NCBI GenBank assembly: GCA_030605705.1 | Contig: JAUWHU010000074.1 | Location: forward strand, 1-6,642 | Source of the DNA: Thermoflexia bacterium | GTDB lineage: Bacteria > Chloroflexota > Anaerolineae > B4-G1 > SLSP01 | Direction: 5' to 3' | Length of the DNA: 6,642 nucleotides | Part shown: positions 5,788-6,642 of the stretch, piece by piece | Position numbering within the stretch: position 1 is the stretch's first letter | Layout of the letters: each line of letters begins with the position of its first letter | Position numbers and translations under genes: made by a program | The notes under the pieces: model-generated | The model's input: only the letters and a program-made list of their open reading frames with translations | Told to the model about the DNA's origin: nothing | The model's database searches: none

Positions 5788-5791
5788 GAGG
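5786..5791 (+). promoter_or_regulatory. Strong ribosome-binding site AGGAGG overlapping the cupin stop codon
   Basis: AGGAGG starts within the TAG stop of the cupin and sits 7 nt before the ATG at 5799. It is the best ribosome-binding site attached to a gene in the window and supports 5799 as the true start. It suggests the small membrane protein is well expressed and coupled to the cupin. Confidence 0.8.
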
Positions 5792-5798
5792 AAATGAT

Positions 5799-6203
5799 AT
5801 GTTTGAAGCCCTGATCAGAGGGTTGTTAGGCCCCCTGGAAGGTCTCTTGGATTTTATCCTGGATAATCCTATGCTGACTTCTGGCATTTTGGCGATATGG
5901 TTGGGTATTTTCGTGGCCGGGAAGCTCCAATTGCAAAACATCGAACGCAAAACGGTGGAGCTGGTGCTGGAAATAAGCCCCAGTTTCATCACTGCCAAGC
6001 CCCACATCACGTCACGGGGACTTTACAAGCGCATCTATCCCCGCTGGGAAACGTCCTTGCGCCAATGGGGCTGGTTCATACCCCACCGGATGGAGCTGTG
6101 GCCGGTCCCGGTCACACCTGAGACCGTCCGGCAGAAGTTCCCTTTTTCTCATCAGTGGATTGCCGAGATACTGGCTCAGAATGACATCCAGGTGGAGGGC
6201 TGA
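5799..6203 (+). CDS. Small single-span membrane protein of unknown function, PTS-operon linked
   Basis: I do not recognise this 134-residue protein. One clear hydrophobic segment lies at about residues 25-41 (MLTSGILAIWLGIFVAG). It is preceded by an amphipathic N-terminus with acidic residues and followed by basic residues (Lys42, Arg50, Lys51). The positive-inside rule therefore puts the roughly 90-residue C-terminal part in the cytoplasm. That part is rich in tryptophan (83, 90, 92, 101, 120) and basic residues and has no motif I know. It does not look like EIIB: no Cys-containing phosphorylation loop is present, and there is no cysteine at all. It lies 11 bp after the cupin and overlaps the EIIA start by one base, so it is probably made in step with EIIA. 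A membrane anchor or partner for the soluble EIIA, EIIB or cupin is a guess. Confidence 0.8.
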   Translation: MFEALIRGLLGPLEGLLDFILDNPMLTSGILAIWLGIFVAGKLQLQNIERKTVELVLEISPSFITAKPHITSRGLYKRIYPRWETSLRQWGWFIPHRMELWPVPVTPETVRQKFPFSHQWIAEILAQNDIQVEG

Positions 6204-6642
6204 TGGGAGCGACACAGATGCCGACCAACGCCCAAGAACCCTGGGTCCGAGAGGAATTGGTCATCGTGCCCATGCAGGCAGCGACTGCTAACGATGCTAT
6301 CACCCAGTTAGGGGCCAAATTACAGGCTGCCGGATGCGTGAAGGAATCCTGGGCGCAGGCCGCGATTGACCGCGAGGAGGTCTTCGCCACCGGCCTTCCC
6401 ACGGAAGAGATTGGAGTGGCAATCCCACACACAGATGTAGAGCACGTCTTGAAACAGGCCATCGCGGTGGGTGTGCTGGAAGAGCCGGTAAAGTTCGTGG
6501 AGATGGGAGACCCCGACTCCACCGTGCCGGTGCGGATCGTGTGTGCTTTAGCGGTGGCCCAATCCGAGTTGATGGTGAAATTGTTACAGCAGTTAGTCGA
6601 AGTGTTTCAGAGTCCAGAAGTATTGCGTGCTATCGCCAACGC
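6203..6642 (+). CDS. gatA: PTS EIIA component, fructose/galactitol type (3' end cut by the window edge)
   Basis: The frame is open from the ATG at 6203 to the end, giving 146 codons without a stop, close to the family length of about 150. It is the soluble phosphocarrier that takes phosphate from HPr and passes it to EIIB. The active-site histidine is His76 (codon 6428-6430) in GVAIPHTD (71-78), the GatA/fructose EIIA signature. Upstream is the expected REEVFATGLP segment (57-66). Downstream, VPVRIVCALAV is followed by a helix ending near the window edge. The start overlaps the previous stop (ATGA), with GGAGGG at 6194-6199. A second candidate start, Met6 at 6218, follows GGGAG at 6205-6209 with better spacing. 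An EIIB gene is expected just beyond the edge because none is present here. Confidence 0.88.
   Translation, partial: MGATQMPTNAQEPWVREELVIVPMQAATANDAITQLGAKLQAAGCVKESWAQAAIDREEVFATGLPTEEIGVAIPHTDVEHVLKQAIAVGVLEEPVKFVEMGDPDSTVPVRIVCALAVAQSELMVKLLQQLVEVFQSPEVLRAIAN

Overview
This window is about 57% GC by eye (not counted exactly) and every credible gene is on the + strand. It looks like a bacterial sugar-phosphate or polyol utilisation locus. A galactitol-type PTS permease (EIIC, GAT family), a SorC/DeoR-type sugar regulator, a small cupin, an unrecognised single-span membrane protein and a fructose/galactitol-type EIIA run as one tightly spaced downstream block. Upstream are a Gfo/Idh/MocA oxidoreductase and a GlmS-like SIS-domain sugar isomerase/deaminase. 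No rRNA, tRNA or CRISPR was seen. The style of the intergenic repeats, especially the element at 1265-1323 with TAGGGGC/GCCCCTA ends, together with the moderate-high GC, recalls Chloroflexota (Anaerolineae-like) genomes. That is an impression from memory, not a demonstrated assignment.

Layout: 1-100 is the right part of a structured repeat (copy 1). 130-1269 is the oxidoreductase. 1265-1323 is a second, different hairpin repeat that supplies the oxidoreductase stop codon. 1439-2476 is the SIS protein. 2477-2925 is a 449-base regulatory region. It holds related GTTCAC-type sites, a 139-bp MITE-like element (copy 2 of the first repeat) flanked by a 9/10 direct repeat, a palindromic operator candidate, a near-consensus promoter (TTGACA, 17 bp, TAGAAT), a second operator cluster over the start point and a roughly 160-nt leader. 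2926-4350 is EIIC. 4366-4405 is a 17-bp RNA hairpin. 4432-5385 is the SorC-family regulator. 5416-5787 is the cupin, 5799-6203 the small membrane protein, and 6203 to the window end an EIIA cut off by the edge.

How they may work together (inference): the EIIA/EIIC pair, with an EIIB presumably beyond the right edge, imports and phosphorylates a polyol, sugar or amino-sugar. The regulator senses the phosphorylated product and acts on the promoter at 2729-2757. The SIS protein and the dehydrogenase would process the phosphorylated product. No kinase or aldolase is present in the window, so the substrate cannot be named. The two copies of the structured repeat bracket exactly the oxidoreductase and SIS genes, and one of them sits inside the regulatory region of the PTS block. 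The cupin and the small membrane protein are the least explained parts of the system.
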